This document shows positions 1 to 9,035 of a stretch of DNA of 64,000 nucleotides, one piece after another. This stretch comes from Acidovorax sp. sif1233 (GTDB taxonomy: Bacteria; Pseudomonadota; Gammaproteobacteria; Burkholderiales; Burkholderiaceae_C), in contig NZ_JAHUWZ010000004.1 in the NCBI RefSeq assembly GCF_019218755.1, forward strand, positions 372,001 to 436,000. The letters are read 5' to 3'. Position numbers and translations under genes: made by a program. Under the pieces are notes generated by a model. The model searched no databases. It saw only the letters and a list, made by a program, of their open reading frames with translations, and had not been told where the DNA came from. Within the stretch, counting starts at the first letter, position 1. Each line of letters begins with the position of its first letter.

Positions 1-573
1 GCCCACCAGCCGTACCAGGGTCTGATGGTGGCCGTGGACTTCTCGCGGATGTCTCACGGCCTGGTCGACCTGGGCCTTGCGCTCCAACCCTCGGCACGGG
101 TCGAGCTCTTTCACGCCATCAGCACCGCCGACGAAGGAAAGCTGCGGTATGCCGAAGTGTCGGAGCGCGCCATCCAGCTCTACCGCGAACAGTGCCGGCG
201 CTCCGCGCAGGACAGGATGGTCACATTGACGGATTCGCATGATGCACGGCGCAATCGGCTGTCGTCCTCCATCGGGCGGGGAGACCCCGTTCGCCAGATT
301 CTGGTGCAGCAGCAGCACAGCGCGGCGGACCTTGTCGTCGTCGGCAAACACCCGGCTTCGATGGTGTCCGACCTCCTGTTCGAGAGCGTTGCACAACGCC
401 TGCTCCGGGAGGCACGCGTGGACGTGCTGGTGGTGCCACACGGCTTTCGACCCGCGTCCCGCACCTCTGCCGTGGAGCGGCTCGCGCCCGACCTTCCCGT
501 GCGCCGCGTCAGGGCGGGCGCCCCACTGCGGCCGCACGCACCCGGCGCGTCGCCTCGACGCCAGAGCCCCTGA
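1..573 (+). CDS. Universal stress protein (UspA family), 5' truncated by window edge
   Basis: The frame is open from the first base, so the start lies upstream. The first visible ATG (base 25) falls inside the beta-strand-like segment LMVAVDFS that opens a Usp domain and is unlikely to be the true start. The segment VVGKHPASMVSDLLFESVAQ followed by LL..ARVDVLVVP is the C-terminal nucleotide-binding region of Usp proteins. The Gly-rich GxxGx9G(S/T) motif is degenerate here (GKHPAS...FESVAQ), which suggests a UspE-like member that may not bind ATP in the usual way. An Arg/Pro-rich tail of about 40 residues follows the domain. The role is a cytoplasmic stress response protein, and a second Usp domain could lie upstream. 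Confidence 0.85.
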   Translation, partial: AHQPYQGLMVAVDFSRMSHGLVDLGLALQPSARVELFHAISTADEGKLRYAEVSERAIQLYREQCRRSAQDRMVTLTDSHDARRNRLSSSIGRGDPVRQILVQQQHSAADLVVVGKHPASMVSDLLFESVAQRLLREARVDVLVVPHGFRPASRTSAVERLAPDLPVRRVRAGAPLRPHAPGASPRRQSP

Positions 574-577
574 CACG

Positions 578-596
578 CCCGCCCAGAGGCGGGTCT
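578..596 (+). terminator. Short GC hairpin after the Usp gene
   Basis: CCCGCC (578-583) and GGCGGG (588-593) form a 6-bp stem with a 4-base loop, starting 5 bases after the Usp stop codon. The T-run is weak (TCT), so this is a possible but inefficient terminator. The rest of 597-780 holds no gene I can support. Confidence 0.35.
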
Positions 597-780
597 CCAC
601 CAGGCAAGGAATGCTGTGGCCGGTCACCTGAGACGGCGGGGACGCAAGGGGCGCCCCCCGCCCCCAACGATGCACGGTGGATGAACACCCACAGTTCGCT
701 CCAGGGCGAACCGTGCTCTCGCGCCAGCGGGCAGCATCGGTGGTCCTGCGGTCTTCACCGCGCCCGCCACTCTTGTCCGC

Positions 781-2043
781 ATGCCTTCCACCCGCCGCCC
801 CGTCTTCTATGGCGACACCGTAGTCCGCGCAGCCTTCGTCATTGCACTGCTGGGATGGGGCGCGGGCTTCTACGGCCCGCCAGTCTTCCTGCACGCGGTC
901 ATGGCGCGCACCGGCTGGTCCCTGTCCCTGGTGTCTGCTGCGGTCACCTTTCACTTCCTGGTGGGTGCAGGGGTCGTGATCTGCCTGCCAGGATGGCATC
1001 GCCGTTTCGGCATTCCCGCGACGACACAGGGGGGCGCCGTCGTGCTCGCGCTCGGAGTCGCTGGATGGGCCGCCGCGGCACAGCCCTGGCAGCTTTTTGT
1101 CGCGGCGGCATTGACCGGCGGTGGGTGGGTTCCCCTGGGGGCAGCAGGCATCAACGCGATCATCTCGCCCTGGTTCGTGGCGCGGCGGCCGCTCGCGCTG
1201 GGCAAGGCATACAACGGCGCGAGCGTGGGGGGCATGGTGTTCTCCCCCCTGTGGGCGGCCATGATCGAACGCTACGGATTCCCCGTGGCAGCGCTTTGCG
1301 TGGGCACCGTGCTGGTGGGGATGGTCGCGATCATCGCGCACACGGTGCTGCCCAAGTCACCCTCCACACAATCGCCGTTGGCGGATGGAACCGATGGCAG
1401 CGATACGGAAGCAGGCGCGCCCCCTCCAGCACGGGACGGCACTCTTCGATGGTCGGACCGGGGCTTCCTGACCTTGGCGGCGGCCATGTCGCTGGGATTG
1501 TTTGCCCAAATCGGACTGATTGCCCAGCTCTTCTCGCTCATGGTGCCGGGGTTGGGAAGGCAGCAGGCCGGCGCCATCATGGCGTTGGCCACGGGGTGCG
1601 GAATGGGCGGGCGCCTGGTGATGGCCCGCGTGGTGGGGCCACGGGCCAACCGCAGGCTTGCCGCGGCATGCAGCTACGGCGTGCAGGCCGTGGGGACTGC
1701 GCTGATGCTGCTTGCGGGCGCGCACCATGCAGGCATCCTGGTTCTGGGCATCATTCTGTTCGGCCTGGGCATCGGGAATGCGACCTCGATGCCACCGCTC
1801 ATCGCGCAATCAGAATTCGCCCCCCCGGAGGTACCACGGGTCGTTGCGCGCTGCGTGGCGGTGGCCCAGGCCCTCTACGCGTTCGCCCCCATGGTTTTTG
1901 CGGCGGTGCTCAGCCACGGGGCAGCGGGTGCCCCGCTGCTGGGCACCAACACCGGGCCTTTTTTTGCCATGGTGCTCTTGCTCCAGGTTCTTGCCGCCGC
2001 CTGTGTCCTGGCGGGTGGGACGGCCCCGGCGCGCCGCAGGTGA
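781..2043 (+). CDS. Major facilitator superfamily transporter
   Basis: A 420-residue integral membrane protein, the usual length for a 12-helix MFS permease. Helices begin at about residue 14 (FVIALLGWGAGFYGPPVF), and a charged loop rich in Ser, Asp and Pro at roughly 190-225 separates the two six-helix halves. Gly-rich helices such as ATGCGMGGRLVMARVVGPR resemble the antiporter-type motifs of the family. The ATG at 781 is chosen because the membrane region begins 13 residues later; no strong ribosome binding site is visible. The substrate cannot be told from sequence. The gene stands alone, between the Usp gene and a convergent c-di-GMP gene. Confidence 0.85.
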   Translation: MPSTRRPVFYGDTVVRAAFVIALLGWGAGFYGPPVFLHAVMARTGWSLSLVSAAVTFHFLVGAGVVICLPGWHRRFGIPATTQGGAVVLALGVAGWAAAAQPWQLFVAAALTGGGWVPLGAAGINAIISPWFVARRPLALGKAYNGASVGGMVFSPLWAAMIERYGFPVAALCVGTVLVGMVAIIAHTVLPKSPSTQSPLADGTDGSDTEAGAPPPARDGTLRWSDRGFLTLAAAMSLGLFAQIGLIAQLFSLMVPGLGRQQAGAIMALATGCGMGGRLVMARVVGPRANRRLAAACSYGVQAVGTALMLLAGAHHAGILVLGIILFGLGIGNATSMPPLIAQSEFAPPEVPRVVARCVAVAQALYAFAPMVFAAVLSHGAAGAPLLGTNTGPFFAMVLLLQVLAAACVLAGGTAPARRR

Positions 2044-2106
2044 AAGCGTGGCGTCGGACTCCGGTTCATTGCGGCTTGCGGCATACCGGCCCTGGCGCGG
2101 CGGCCA

Positions 2107-4305
2107 TCATGCAAGCTTGCCCATCCGGTTTTCCGTGCGCAGGCGGAAGGACTCGGAAAACTCGTAGGAGGACACAGGGCGGCTGAACAGGTAGCCCTGC
2201 CCTTCCTGGCAGCCGCAATCCTTCAGGTAGTCGCGCTGCATTTCGGTCTCCACGCCTTCCGCCACGGTTTCAAGATCGAAGCTCCGGGCCATGTCCAGAA
2301 TGGCGCGGACCACCGCGGTATCCCGCTCTGACTCGGGCGTGCTCTGGACGAAGGAACGGTCGATTTTCAAACGCGTCACCGGGTACTTCTTGAGGAGGCT
2401 GAGCGACGCATAACCGGTGCCAAAGTCGTCAAAGGCGATACCGACGCCCATGCCCTTGATTTTCTCCAGCACGCCCAGCACCAGATCGTCGTCATCGAGA
2501 ACGATGTTCTCGGTCACTTCCAGCTCCAGGGCATGCGGGGGCAAGCCATGCCTCTGCAAGGTGGCAGCCACCTCCGCCGCCATGTCGTTCACCCGGAACT
2601 GGGCGCCAAACAGGTTTACGCCGATGCGGAAATCGGTGGCGCCGCAGCGGCGCCAATGCGCTGCCTGCGCACAGGCTTCGTCGAGCACCCAGAAGCCCAC
2701 CACCGATGCCAGGGGCCCGTTTTCCAGCGCGGGCAGGAATGCAGCGGGCGAGAGCAACCCGCGTTGTGGGTGCTGCCAGCGAATCAGGGCCTCCGCACCG
2801 CGCAGGGAGCCATCGCTCAGCCTGATCTGGGGCTGATAGAACAGCACGAACTCGCCCTCGCTGACGGCGCGGTGCAGTTCGATGCTGTACAGCCTCCGGG
2901 CCGTCGCCTCCATGCGCAGAGTCGCGGCATACGCGAAGACCTGCCCTCGCCCATAGCTCTTGGCCTTGAACAGGGCGAGGTCCGCGTTGCTGAAAAGCTC
3001 CAGTGCTTCCTGCGCATCGCCCGGCGCCGCGGCCAGTCCGCAGCTCGCGGTGATGCGGATTTCGTGCACGTTCACGCTGATGGGCTCGGCAAGGCTGTCG
3101 ACGATGCTCCGGGCCGCCGCCATCGATTCCCGATGGCTGGTGCAGCCGGGGATGAGAACCGCGAATTCATCGCCGCCGGTGCGCGCCACGGTGGCCAGCG
3201 AAGGCACGCACTCGACCAGGCGCTGGGCCGCTTCGCGCAAGACACCGTCGCCCACGCCATGTCCCAGGGTGTCGTTCACGTCCTTGAAGCCGTCGATGTC
3301 GACAAGCAGCAGGCATGCCCCGGCGGATCCCGCCAGTGCTTCTTCCATGCGCCGGTACAAGCTCGCGCGATTGGCCAATCCCGTGAGGAGGTCGGTCGTG
3401 GACAGCCGCCGGAGCTCCGCGGACTGCCCTGGGTGGCTCGACAGGTCCTGCAGATGGGCGTGGAAGGTCAGCTTGCCTTTGTCGCGCCAGCAAAAAAGCG
3501 CCACGCCCAGCGGGAATTCCAAGCCGTCCTTGCGCACCCCGGCCAGGCCGTCGGGAACCACCAGCCCGTCCGCCGTGCCGGCGGCGGCGGCCTGCGCAAT
3601 GAGGCCTCCCACCGCGGCGCGGTGGCGCTCCGCCAGGAAATCCACGACCAGGCGGCCCGGACCGTCCGCCGGAACATGGCCGAAGATGGACGCGGCGGCC
3701 TTGTTCCATGCCATGACACGCAAGCTCTCATCGAACCAGACCACCGCCGTGGGCGAGGTTCGCGCATCGTCCTCGAAGGGCCGCCGGGCGCGTTCGGTGG
3801 AGTGTTCCAGCCTGCGCAATTCCAGACGGTCGCAGGCCATCTGCGCGAGATCCGCGAGCCGCGCACGGTCGTCGTCCGAGAAGTCGAAATCGGGAACACT
3901 GTCGATCACGCACAGCGCGCCCAGCGCCAGCCCGCCAGGGGAGTACAGCGGCACTCCCGCATAGAACCGCACGCCGGCGAATCCGGTGACCAGCGGGTTG
4001 TCATAGAAACGCGCATCCCGGCTCGCGTCCGGCACCACCATGACCTCATTCCTGGCGATGGCGTGCGCACAGAACGATACGTCCCGCCGCATGTCCACGC
4101 GCTGGCCTTCGAACCCTGTGCTGGCCGCGAAGAACACATGGTCGTCGCCAATGAGGTTCACGGCCGCAACGGGCATGCCGAAGATCCTGGCCGCGATCTG
4201 GACGACCGAATCAAGGCTTGGCAAAGGGCGATCACCATCAAGTCCGTAGTCGGAAAGCGCCTGAAGGCGGGCTGCTTCCGACTCGAGAATGGGGGGACAC
4301 TTCAA
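2107..4305 (-). CDS. Sensor protein with GAF, PAS, GGDEF and EAL domains (c-di-GMP turnover)
   Basis: Read from a TTG at 4305 this is a 732-residue protein. A GAF domain comes first (about 10-160, containing FCAHAI and VPDASRD). A PAS domain follows (about 180-290, with WFDESLRVMAWNKAAASIFG), then a GGDEF domain with an intact RTGGDEFAVL motif near residue 375 and an EAL domain with EALIRWQHP near 503. The EAL part keeps ENIVLDDD, DDFGTGYASLSLL and KIDRSFV, so both cyclase and phosphodiesterase chemistry are possible. The TTG is preferred because GGAGG lies 8 bases upstream and the family usually begins with ESEAARLQALSDYG. An in-frame GTG at 4428 would add 41 poorly coding residues. No membrane segment or signal peptide is present, so it acts in the cytoplasm on an unknown signal. 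Confidence 0.9.
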   Translation of the reverse strand: MKCPPILESEAARLQALSDYGLDGDRPLPSLDSVVQIAARIFGMPVAAVNLIGDDHVFFAASTGFEGQRVDMRRDVSFCAHAIARNEVMVVPDASRDARFYDNPLVTGFAGVRFYAGVPLYSPGGLALGALCVIDSVPDFDFSDDDRARLADLAQMACDRLELRRLEHSTERARRPFEDDARTSPTAVVWFDESLRVMAWNKAAASIFGHVPADGPGRLVVDFLAERHRAAVGGLIAQAAAAGTADGLVVPDGLAGVRKDGLEFPLGVALFCWRDKGKLTFHAHLQDLSSHPGQSAELRRLSTTDLLTGLANRASLYRRMEEALAGSAGACLLLVDIDGFKDVNDTLGHGVGDGVLREAAQRLVECVPSLATVARTGGDEFAVLIPGCTSHRESMAAARSIVDSLAEPISVNVHEIRITASCGLAAAPGDAQEALELFSNADLALFKAKSYGRGQVFAYAATLRMEATARRLYSIELHRAVSEGEFVLFYQPQIRLSDGSLRGAEALIRWQHPQRGLLSPAAFLPALENGPLASVVGFWVLDEACAQAAHWRRCGATDFRIGVNLFGAQFRVNDMAAEVAATLQRHGLPPHALELEVTENIVLDDDDLVLGVLEKIKGMGVGIAFDDFGTGYASLSLLKKYPVTRLKIDRSFVQSTPESERDTAVVRAILDMARSFDLETVAEGVETEMQRDYLKDCGCQEGQGYLFSRPVSSYEFSESFRLRTENRMGKLA

Positions 4306-4500
4306 TGCAACATCCTCCAAAAAGACGCCGCCCGCCGCTACGCGCAACGGTGCTTGCCAGTGGCTTGCCGGCGGGAACGGCACCTCAATATCGTCAAATC
4401 TCCACCTGGCCGCAAGTTTTTTTGGCACCCCGGGTCCTGCGGGCCAAGGGTTGCGAGCACCGCGCAGGGATGGGGCTTTCGCCGCGGCCTGCGGGCGGGC

Positions 4501-5313
4501 CTAGGACACGAACCGCTTGAGCGCCTCTTCAAACGCGGGCACGTCCGCCCCCACATGCGTGGTGTTGTACTCGGCCTTGTGCATCACCAGGCCCGGCAGG
4601 CTCTGCGAGGCCATCTGATTGAAGAGGGGGATGCTGACCAGCGGGTGATTGCCGCCGCTCGCACCCGCCAGGAACAGCGTTGTGGGCAGGGGTTTGCCGT
4701 CGATCTGCTTTTCAAACGCCAGCACGCCGGCGGGGCTGGTGTGCTCGCCCACGCTGCATTCGGTCGAAAGGTAGTGTGAAAAGCTGGGCGCCACGCCTGC
4801 GCGGGCCTCCAGTATGAGTGCCGCCACCACAAAGTAGCCCCCATGGGACAAGCCTGAGAGGGCCCTGCGCCTGGGGTCGGCGCGGTACTGGCGCTCCACG
4901 GCGGGCACCAGTTCCTTCACGATGAAGTCGAGGTACTTGGCCGCACCGGGCATGAGGAAGTCGATGCCCCGCCATGCAGTGCCCCCAATGCCCACCAGGA
5001 TGGCCTGCGTACCCAGCCGCTGCATCACCGCCTTGAACGTGTCAAAGCGCGAGATATTGGGCCCTCCGTACTGCGCATCGCCCTCGGTCGCATAGATGAC
5101 GGGCAGCGTGGTTGTGCCCGTGGCATAGGCCTGCGGCAAAAAGACCTGGATGGGGTACGTGCTGCCATTGAAAGCCGACTTCATGGTCGAGTTGATCACC
5201 TGTCCCACCTCTGGCGGCGCCTCGCCGTCGCCCGAGCCTCCACCGCATGCCGCCAACGTGGCCGCGACCGCAATGAGCGCCGCGCGGCGCGTCTGCTGGA
5301 ATTCTGTGTGCAC
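4501..5313 (-). CDS. Exported lipoprotein esterase of the alpha/beta hydrolase (esterase D / Fes-like) family
   Basis: The GTG start at 5313 has AGGAGG about nine bases upstream; an in-frame ATG at 5346 lies before that site. The 270-residue product starts with a signal peptide carrying RR and ending in the lipobox LAAC, so it should be a lipoprotein. The nucleophile elbow is GLSHGG, a GxSxG motif, preceded by PVIYATEGD, which is typical of enterochelin-esterase and esterase-D proteins. A late His in NTTHVGADVPAF is the likely catalytic base. A hydrolytic role on esters outside the cytoplasmic membrane is likely; the substrate is unknown. It lies upstream of and in line with the c-di-GMP gene, with a 195-base gap. 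Confidence 0.82.
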   Translation of the reverse strand: MHTEFQQTRRAALIAVAATLAACGGGSGDGEAPPEVGQVINSTMKSAFNGSTYPIQVFLPQAYATGTTTLPVIYATEGDAQYGGPNISRFDTFKAVMQRLGTQAILVGIGGTAWRGIDFLMPGAAKYLDFIVKELVPAVERQYRADPRRRALSGLSHGGYFVVAALILEARAGVAPSFSHYLSTECSVGEHTSPAGVLAFEKQIDGKPLPTTLFLAGASGGNHPLVSIPLFNQMASQSLPGLVMHKAEYNTTHVGADVPAFEEALKRFVS

Positions 5314-5566
5314 GTTCTGTCTCCTCCTGTCGGGGCATTGTGACATCCGGGTTCGCGGCGCGCAGGGGCTCTACCGGAGGCGGAATGATTGTTCTCAATA
5401 CTGGAACAGTTAGTTCGCGACCAGGTGGTTTTTCTTTGGATACCCCAGGCGTACAGTTCAACCCATCGATGAGCCGAACCCGCAAGGCGACTCACCGAAC
5501 CCGGTTCAGAAATGGTTTTTGTCCCGGCTTTTTTGAGACGCTTTTTTAACTTCAAGGATTTTCATC

Positions 5567-5860
5567 ATGAACACGACCGCACGTTTCCTCTCCATCGCCG
5601 CTGTGGCTGCTTTCGCTTCTTTCGGTGCCCAGGCCGATGAAGCCGATGCTTCGCAGTTCGCCACCAAGTTCGAGACGAACCGCACGCGCGCCGAAGTGGC
5701 CGCCGAAGCCGCCACCGTGGCACAGACCCGCTCCATCGAGCCCGCCGGTTCGCGTGTGGTGACCTACAAGTCCACTGCCGACCGCGCCGCCGTGCGTGCC
5801 CAGGCTGCTGAAGCCGTGCGCACCGGCCAGATCCCTTCGGGCGAATTCAGCGCCATGTAA
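5567..5860 (+). CDS. DUF4148 small exported protein
   Basis: A 97-residue protein with a clean signal peptide cut after AFASFGAQA. The mature part is short, charged and Ala-rich (TRAEVAAEA, RAQAAEAVRTGQIPSGE), matching the DUF4148 family, which is widespread and often multicopy in Burkholderiales. AAGGA lies about eight bases before the ATG. Its function is unknown; it should be periplasmic. It is a single-gene unit closed by a strong terminator at 5989-6012. Confidence 0.85.
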   Translation: MNTTARFLSIAAVAAFASFGAQADEADASQFATKFETNRTRAEVAAEAATVAQTRSIEPAGSRVVTYKSTADRAAVRAQAAEAVRTGQIPSGEFSAM

Positions 5861-5869
5861 TGGGCAGAC

Positions 5870-5952
5870 CAACTGCTTGAGTTGGATTGAAGCAGTTGCG
5901 GGACTTCCCATGGTGGCGGCACTTTGCATTTGCGGGTGCTGCTGCCATGGGG
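5870..5952 (+). other. Structured 3' region of the DUF4148 transcript
   Basis: Two further hairpins lie between the stop codon and the terminator. CAACTGCTT (5870-5878) pairs perfectly with AAGCAGTTG (5890-5898). A 15-base arm starting CCCATGG (5907-5921) pairs imperfectly with the arm ending CCATGGG (5938-5952). Three successive hairpins could stabilise the messenger or release a 3'-derived small RNA. This is inferred from base pairing only. Confidence 0.4.
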
Positions 5953-5988
5953 AGTGTTAACTGAACCGCAGGGGCGGGCAGGCAGATC

Positions 5989-6012
5989 GGGCTCCCTTTG
6001 GGAGCCCTTTTT
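5989..6012 (+). terminator. Rho-independent terminator of the DUF4148 gene
   Basis: GGGCTCCC and GGGAGCCC form a perfect 8-bp stem with a TTT loop, followed directly by TTTTT. This is a textbook intrinsic terminator on the plus strand. Confidence 0.92.
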
Positions 6013-6171
6013 GTTGGCACCAGGAGAAAGCGCGAGATGACGAAGGCCACGCGTTTTTCCCGGCATGGGGGAGACCCTGGAGATCCAGCGCTGGGGCGGC
6101 GGCCTTGCAAGCCACCACCGCCGGCTTAAACTGCCTGCCTCGCACAGCCGCCATCCGTTGCCGTCAATCCC

Positions 6172-7143
6172 ATGCAGCAAACGCCCGACCTTCCCCAGCG
6201 CCTGCGAATTTCCTCTCGCGACTACACGGGGCGCGACAAGGCCGAGGCGCTGCGCGAGCTGTTTGGCCGCGCGCTGATGCGCGTGGACCTGTGGCCCTGC
6301 GAAGGTGCCGCCCCGCTGGACTTCACCGTCACCCTGATGCCCCTCGGGGCAGGGGCCGCCTATGCGCACAGCGCGCACACGCCTGCGCATTTCGAACACA
6401 AGCCCGCGCACCTGGGGGCCGGGGCGGACGACCTCTTGCTCACCACCACCCAGGACGGCTGCGCCATCCGCACCACAGGCGGCGACCTGGAGATACCGGC
6501 GGGTGGCTTCGTCCTGCACTCGAAGGCCCGCGCGCACGAGTTCATCCATCTCTGGGGCGGGCAGACCGCCAGCCTCCAGCTGCCCCGGGCCGCCCTGGCG
6601 CAGCAGGTGGCGCGGCTCGAAGAAGCACCGCTGCGGCTGCTGCGTTCCGACATGCCCGAGCCCGCCCTGGCCATGGGTTATGCGCAACTGCTGGCCGGCA
6701 GCCCCGCGCTCTCCGAACCGCTGCTGCAATCGGCCCGCTCGCACTTGCAGGAGCTGATGGCCAGCATGCTCACGCCTGCAGGGCAAGGCACGCAGCCTCC
6801 CGGGAGCGACGCGTTGGACGTGCCGCGCCTGGCGCTCATCCAGCGCGACATCCTGGCGCGCATCGCCCAGCCCGAACTGAGCCTGGCGCAGATCGCCCGC
6901 CTGCACCACCTCACGCCACGCCAGGTGCAGCGCCTGTTCGCGCGCGAGGGCACCTGCTTTTCGGACTTCGTGCGCGGCGCCCGGCTGGAGCGCGTGCGCG
7001 CCGCGCTGGCCGACCCCGGCCAGCGCCACCGCCGCGTGCTGCAGATCGTGCTGGACAACGGCTTCGACGACTTCTCCGCCTTCAGCCGGGCCTTCCGGCG
7101 GCGCTTCGGCATGACGCCCACCGACGTGCGCGCAACGGCCTGA
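6172..7143 (+). CDS. AraC-family transcriptional regulator
   Basis: A 323-residue cytoplasmic regulator. The C-terminal third holds two helix-turn-helix motifs: LSLAQIARLHHLTPRQVQRL and then VLQIVLDNGFDDFSAFSRAF, ending in RRRFGMTPTDVRA, the classic AraC signature. The N-terminal region (about 1-210) resembles the AraC-binding-like domain of activators that sense small molecules, with no recognisable ligand motif. It lies just upstream of, and in line with, two IPTL-tailed exported-protein genes and may control them; that link is positional inference. Confidence 0.9.
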   Translation: MQQTPDLPQRLRISSRDYTGRDKAEALRELFGRALMRVDLWPCEGAAPLDFTVTLMPLGAGAAYAHSAHTPAHFEHKPAHLGAGADDLLLTTTQDGCAIRTTGGDLEIPAGGFVLHSKARAHEFIHLWGGQTASLQLPRAALAQQVARLEEAPLRLLRSDMPEPALAMGYAQLLAGSPALSEPLLQSARSHLQELMASMLTPAGQGTQPPGSDALDVPRLALIQRDILARIAQPELSLAQIARLHHLTPRQVQRLFAREGTCFSDFVRGARLERVRAALADPGQRHRRVLQIVLDNGFDDFSAFSRAFRRRFGMTPTDVRATA

Positions 7144-7240
7144 CACGGCGTGCGCCACGGGCGCGCACATGTCGTTTTGAACAAGGCGATTGTCGTTGCC
7201 GGCAACGACGCGGCGCGGCGCATTCCCAAGAATCGCCGGC

Positions 7241-8164
7241 ATGACCGCTTTCATACCTGCCCGGCTCCTCGCCACCCTCGCCCTGCTCGCCGCCACCAGC
7301 GCGCAGGCCGCCATTCCTCCATCGCAGCGCCAGTACCTGATGGACTTCTACTTCGCCACCAATGGCCCCAATTGGCTCAACAACAGTGGCTGGGGCGGTG
7401 TGCCGGGCACCGAGTGCAACTGGGCGGGCATCGCCTGCGACGCGGGCGAGACCACGGTCACCGGCATGACATTCGTCTCCAACGCCATGTCCAGCACCCC
7501 ACCCGGCACGCCGCTGCCTGACTGGGCGGCGCTGCCGGACCTCACGTCCATCAGCCTCACCGGCGGCGGCCTGACCGGCCCCGTGCCGCCCATCGCGGGG
7601 CTGACCCAGCTGGCGTTCTTCAACGTGGGAAACAACCAGTTCACGGGCCCGCTGCCCGACCCCTCGGGCCTGCAGCACCTCACGCGCTACATCACCGCGA
7701 TGAATGCCTTCACCGGCCCGCTGCCACCGCTCACCGGCCTGCCCGCCCTGGAATGGGTTCTCGTGCGCGACAACCAGCTCACCGGCGCCATCCCGCCGCT
7801 CGCCGGCATGCCTGCGCTGCAAATCCTGTCGGTGCAGAAGAACCAGCTCACCGGGCCCATCCCCGCACTGCCTCCCGGCCTGCAGGTCCTGGTGGTGGAC
7901 CAGAACCAGCTCACCGGCCCCCTGCCCACGGCGCCCAGCTCGCTGCTCACGGGCCAGTCCATCCTGTGCCCCAATCCACTCCCCCCGTCGGCCAGCACCG
8001 ACTGGGACGCCGCCACCGGAGAGACACCCTGGCACGCGCAGTGCAACGGCGCGCCCCCGGGGCCGGCCACCCCCGTGCCCACGCTGGGCCAATGGGCGCT
8101 GGCGCTGCTGTCGCTGGCCGCCGCCACGCTGGGCCTGCGGGCATTGCGGCGCAGGCAGGTTTGA
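7241..8164 (+). CDS. Exported leucine-rich repeat protein with IPTL-CTERM sorting tail
   Basis: The ATG at 7241 starts a good signal peptide (MTAFIPARLLATLALLAATS, cut after QA); upstream TTG codons would place the signal too far inside. After an LRR N-cap-like region (NGPNWLNNSGWG, ECNWAGIACD) come about six plant-type repeats built on the pattern LxxLxxNQLTGxIPPL. The tail is PVPTLGQW, a hydrophobic helix, and then RALRRRQV. That is the IPTLxxWG-helix-Arg arrangement of the IPTL-CTERM domain, believed to be processed by exosortase H in betaproteobacteria. The 307-residue protein should cross the inner membrane, be trimmed there and act outside, perhaps in binding. No sorting enzyme is nearby. 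Confidence 0.85.
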   Translation: MTAFIPARLLATLALLAATSAQAAIPPSQRQYLMDFYFATNGPNWLNNSGWGGVPGTECNWAGIACDAGETTVTGMTFVSNAMSSTPPGTPLPDWAALPDLTSISLTGGGLTGPVPPIAGLTQLAFFNVGNNQFTGPLPDPSGLQHLTRYITAMNAFTGPLPPLTGLPALEWVLVRDNQLTGAIPPLAGMPALQILSVQKNQLTGPIPALPPGLQVLVVDQNQLTGPLPTAPSSLLTGQSILCPNPLPPSASTDWDAATGETPWHAQCNGAPPGPATPVPTLGQWALALLSLAAATLGLRALRRRQV

Positions 8165-8165
8165 G

Positions 8166-8221
8166 GCTTTTTGGCCTCCAGCACTTTCCACACAAGCGCA
8201 AGCAGCTATAAAAATTGAAGC
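8166..8221 (+). repeat. Intergenic hairpin repeat, copy 1
   Basis: Begins one base after the LRR gene's stop codon. It contains TTGGCCTCCAGC, then ACAAGCGC and AGCAGCTATAAAAATTGAAG. The same skeleton recurs at 15046-15098 (inverted) and 48482-48535. The arms around the centre pair as a small hairpin. I recall similar elements scattered in Comamonadaceae genomes; that part is from memory. Confidence 0.7.
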
Positions 8222-8279
8222 ACCACCGCTGGCGCCGCGGGCCATCACACCCGCCCGCCATCCAGCCCGAGGAACCTCC

Positions 8280-8957
8280 ATGCGCCATCTCCGCAACCAC
8301 CGCAGCAGGCTCGCCACCGCCTTCCTGGCCTGCGCCATCGGCCTCCCGGGCGCCGCCCAGGCCGCGCCCTTCGCCACGACCTACACCGGGACCATCTCGA
8401 CCACCGACTTCCCCGAGATCATCAGCGGCCAGAGCTACAGCGTCACCTTCGTGTTCGACAACGGGGGCAACTCCGCCTCCAACCAGGCATGGACCGGGGC
8501 GCACCTGAGGTGCACCTTCTGGCGCATGAACGACGCGCGCAACGTGGGCTTCGTGCAGGACCTTGCCATCTCCGCGCCCACGCTGGCCTTGGGCAGCGCC
8601 ACCACCGATGGCGCCGGCGTGCTGACCGGCATGTTCACCGAGATCAATGGCGACCCGGCGGGCGCATCGTTCAGCAGCACGGGCATCACACACACCGTGC
8701 CGGCGCACTGGTTCGCCAACGGCATCAACAACGTGTTCTCCGATGCCGCCCAGAACCGCAGCGTGCACGACGCTTCGGGGGGCGTGCAGACGCAGCAGCT
8801 TTCACGCTGGAGCCCGCCACAGCCCTTCAACAGCCCCTGTACGCCGGCCCTTCTGGCGCCCAGCGCCACGCCGGTGCCCGCGCTGGGCAGCACGGGGTGG
8901 GTGCTGCTGTCCGCGTTGCTGGCGGGCCTGGGAGTGCTGCGCCGCCGCAGGGCATGA
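8280..8957 (+). CDS. Exported protein with IPTL-like C-terminal sorting tail
   Basis: A 225-residue protein of unknown fold. The signal peptide (residues 1-23) is cut after AAQA. The mature part is beta-rich (TYTGTISTTDFPEIISGQSY, VTFVFDNGG). The last 30 residues are PVPALGSTGWVLLSALLAGL followed by GVLRRRRA, clearly related to the IPTL-CTERM tail but with LGSTGW in place of LSEW. It lies 115 bases after the LRR gene in the same direction, with a hairpin repeat between them, so the two may share a transcript. No function can be assigned beyond export and anchoring. Confidence 0.78.
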   Translation: MRHLRNHRSRLATAFLACAIGLPGAAQAAPFATTYTGTISTTDFPEIISGQSYSVTFVFDNGGNSASNQAWTGAHLRCTFWRMNDARNVGFVQDLAISAPTLALGSATTDGAGVLTGMFTEINGDPAGASFSSTGITHTVPAHWFANGINNVFSDAAQNRSVHDASGGVQTQQLSRWSPPQPFNSPCTPALLAPSATPVPALGSTGWVLLSALLAGLGVLRRRRA

Positions 8958-9035
8958 GGCGCGGCAGAAGGCACCGCATGCCGGGTCTTAGTGGGGAGAG
9001 CCCCCGAAGCACCCTGGCGACAGGCGCCCGGGCCC

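Noticed and set aside
2533-4779. Long plus-strand frame across the GGDEF/EAL gene
   Set aside because: It overlaps recognisable GAF, PAS, GGDEF and EAL motifs on the other strand and has no motif of its own.
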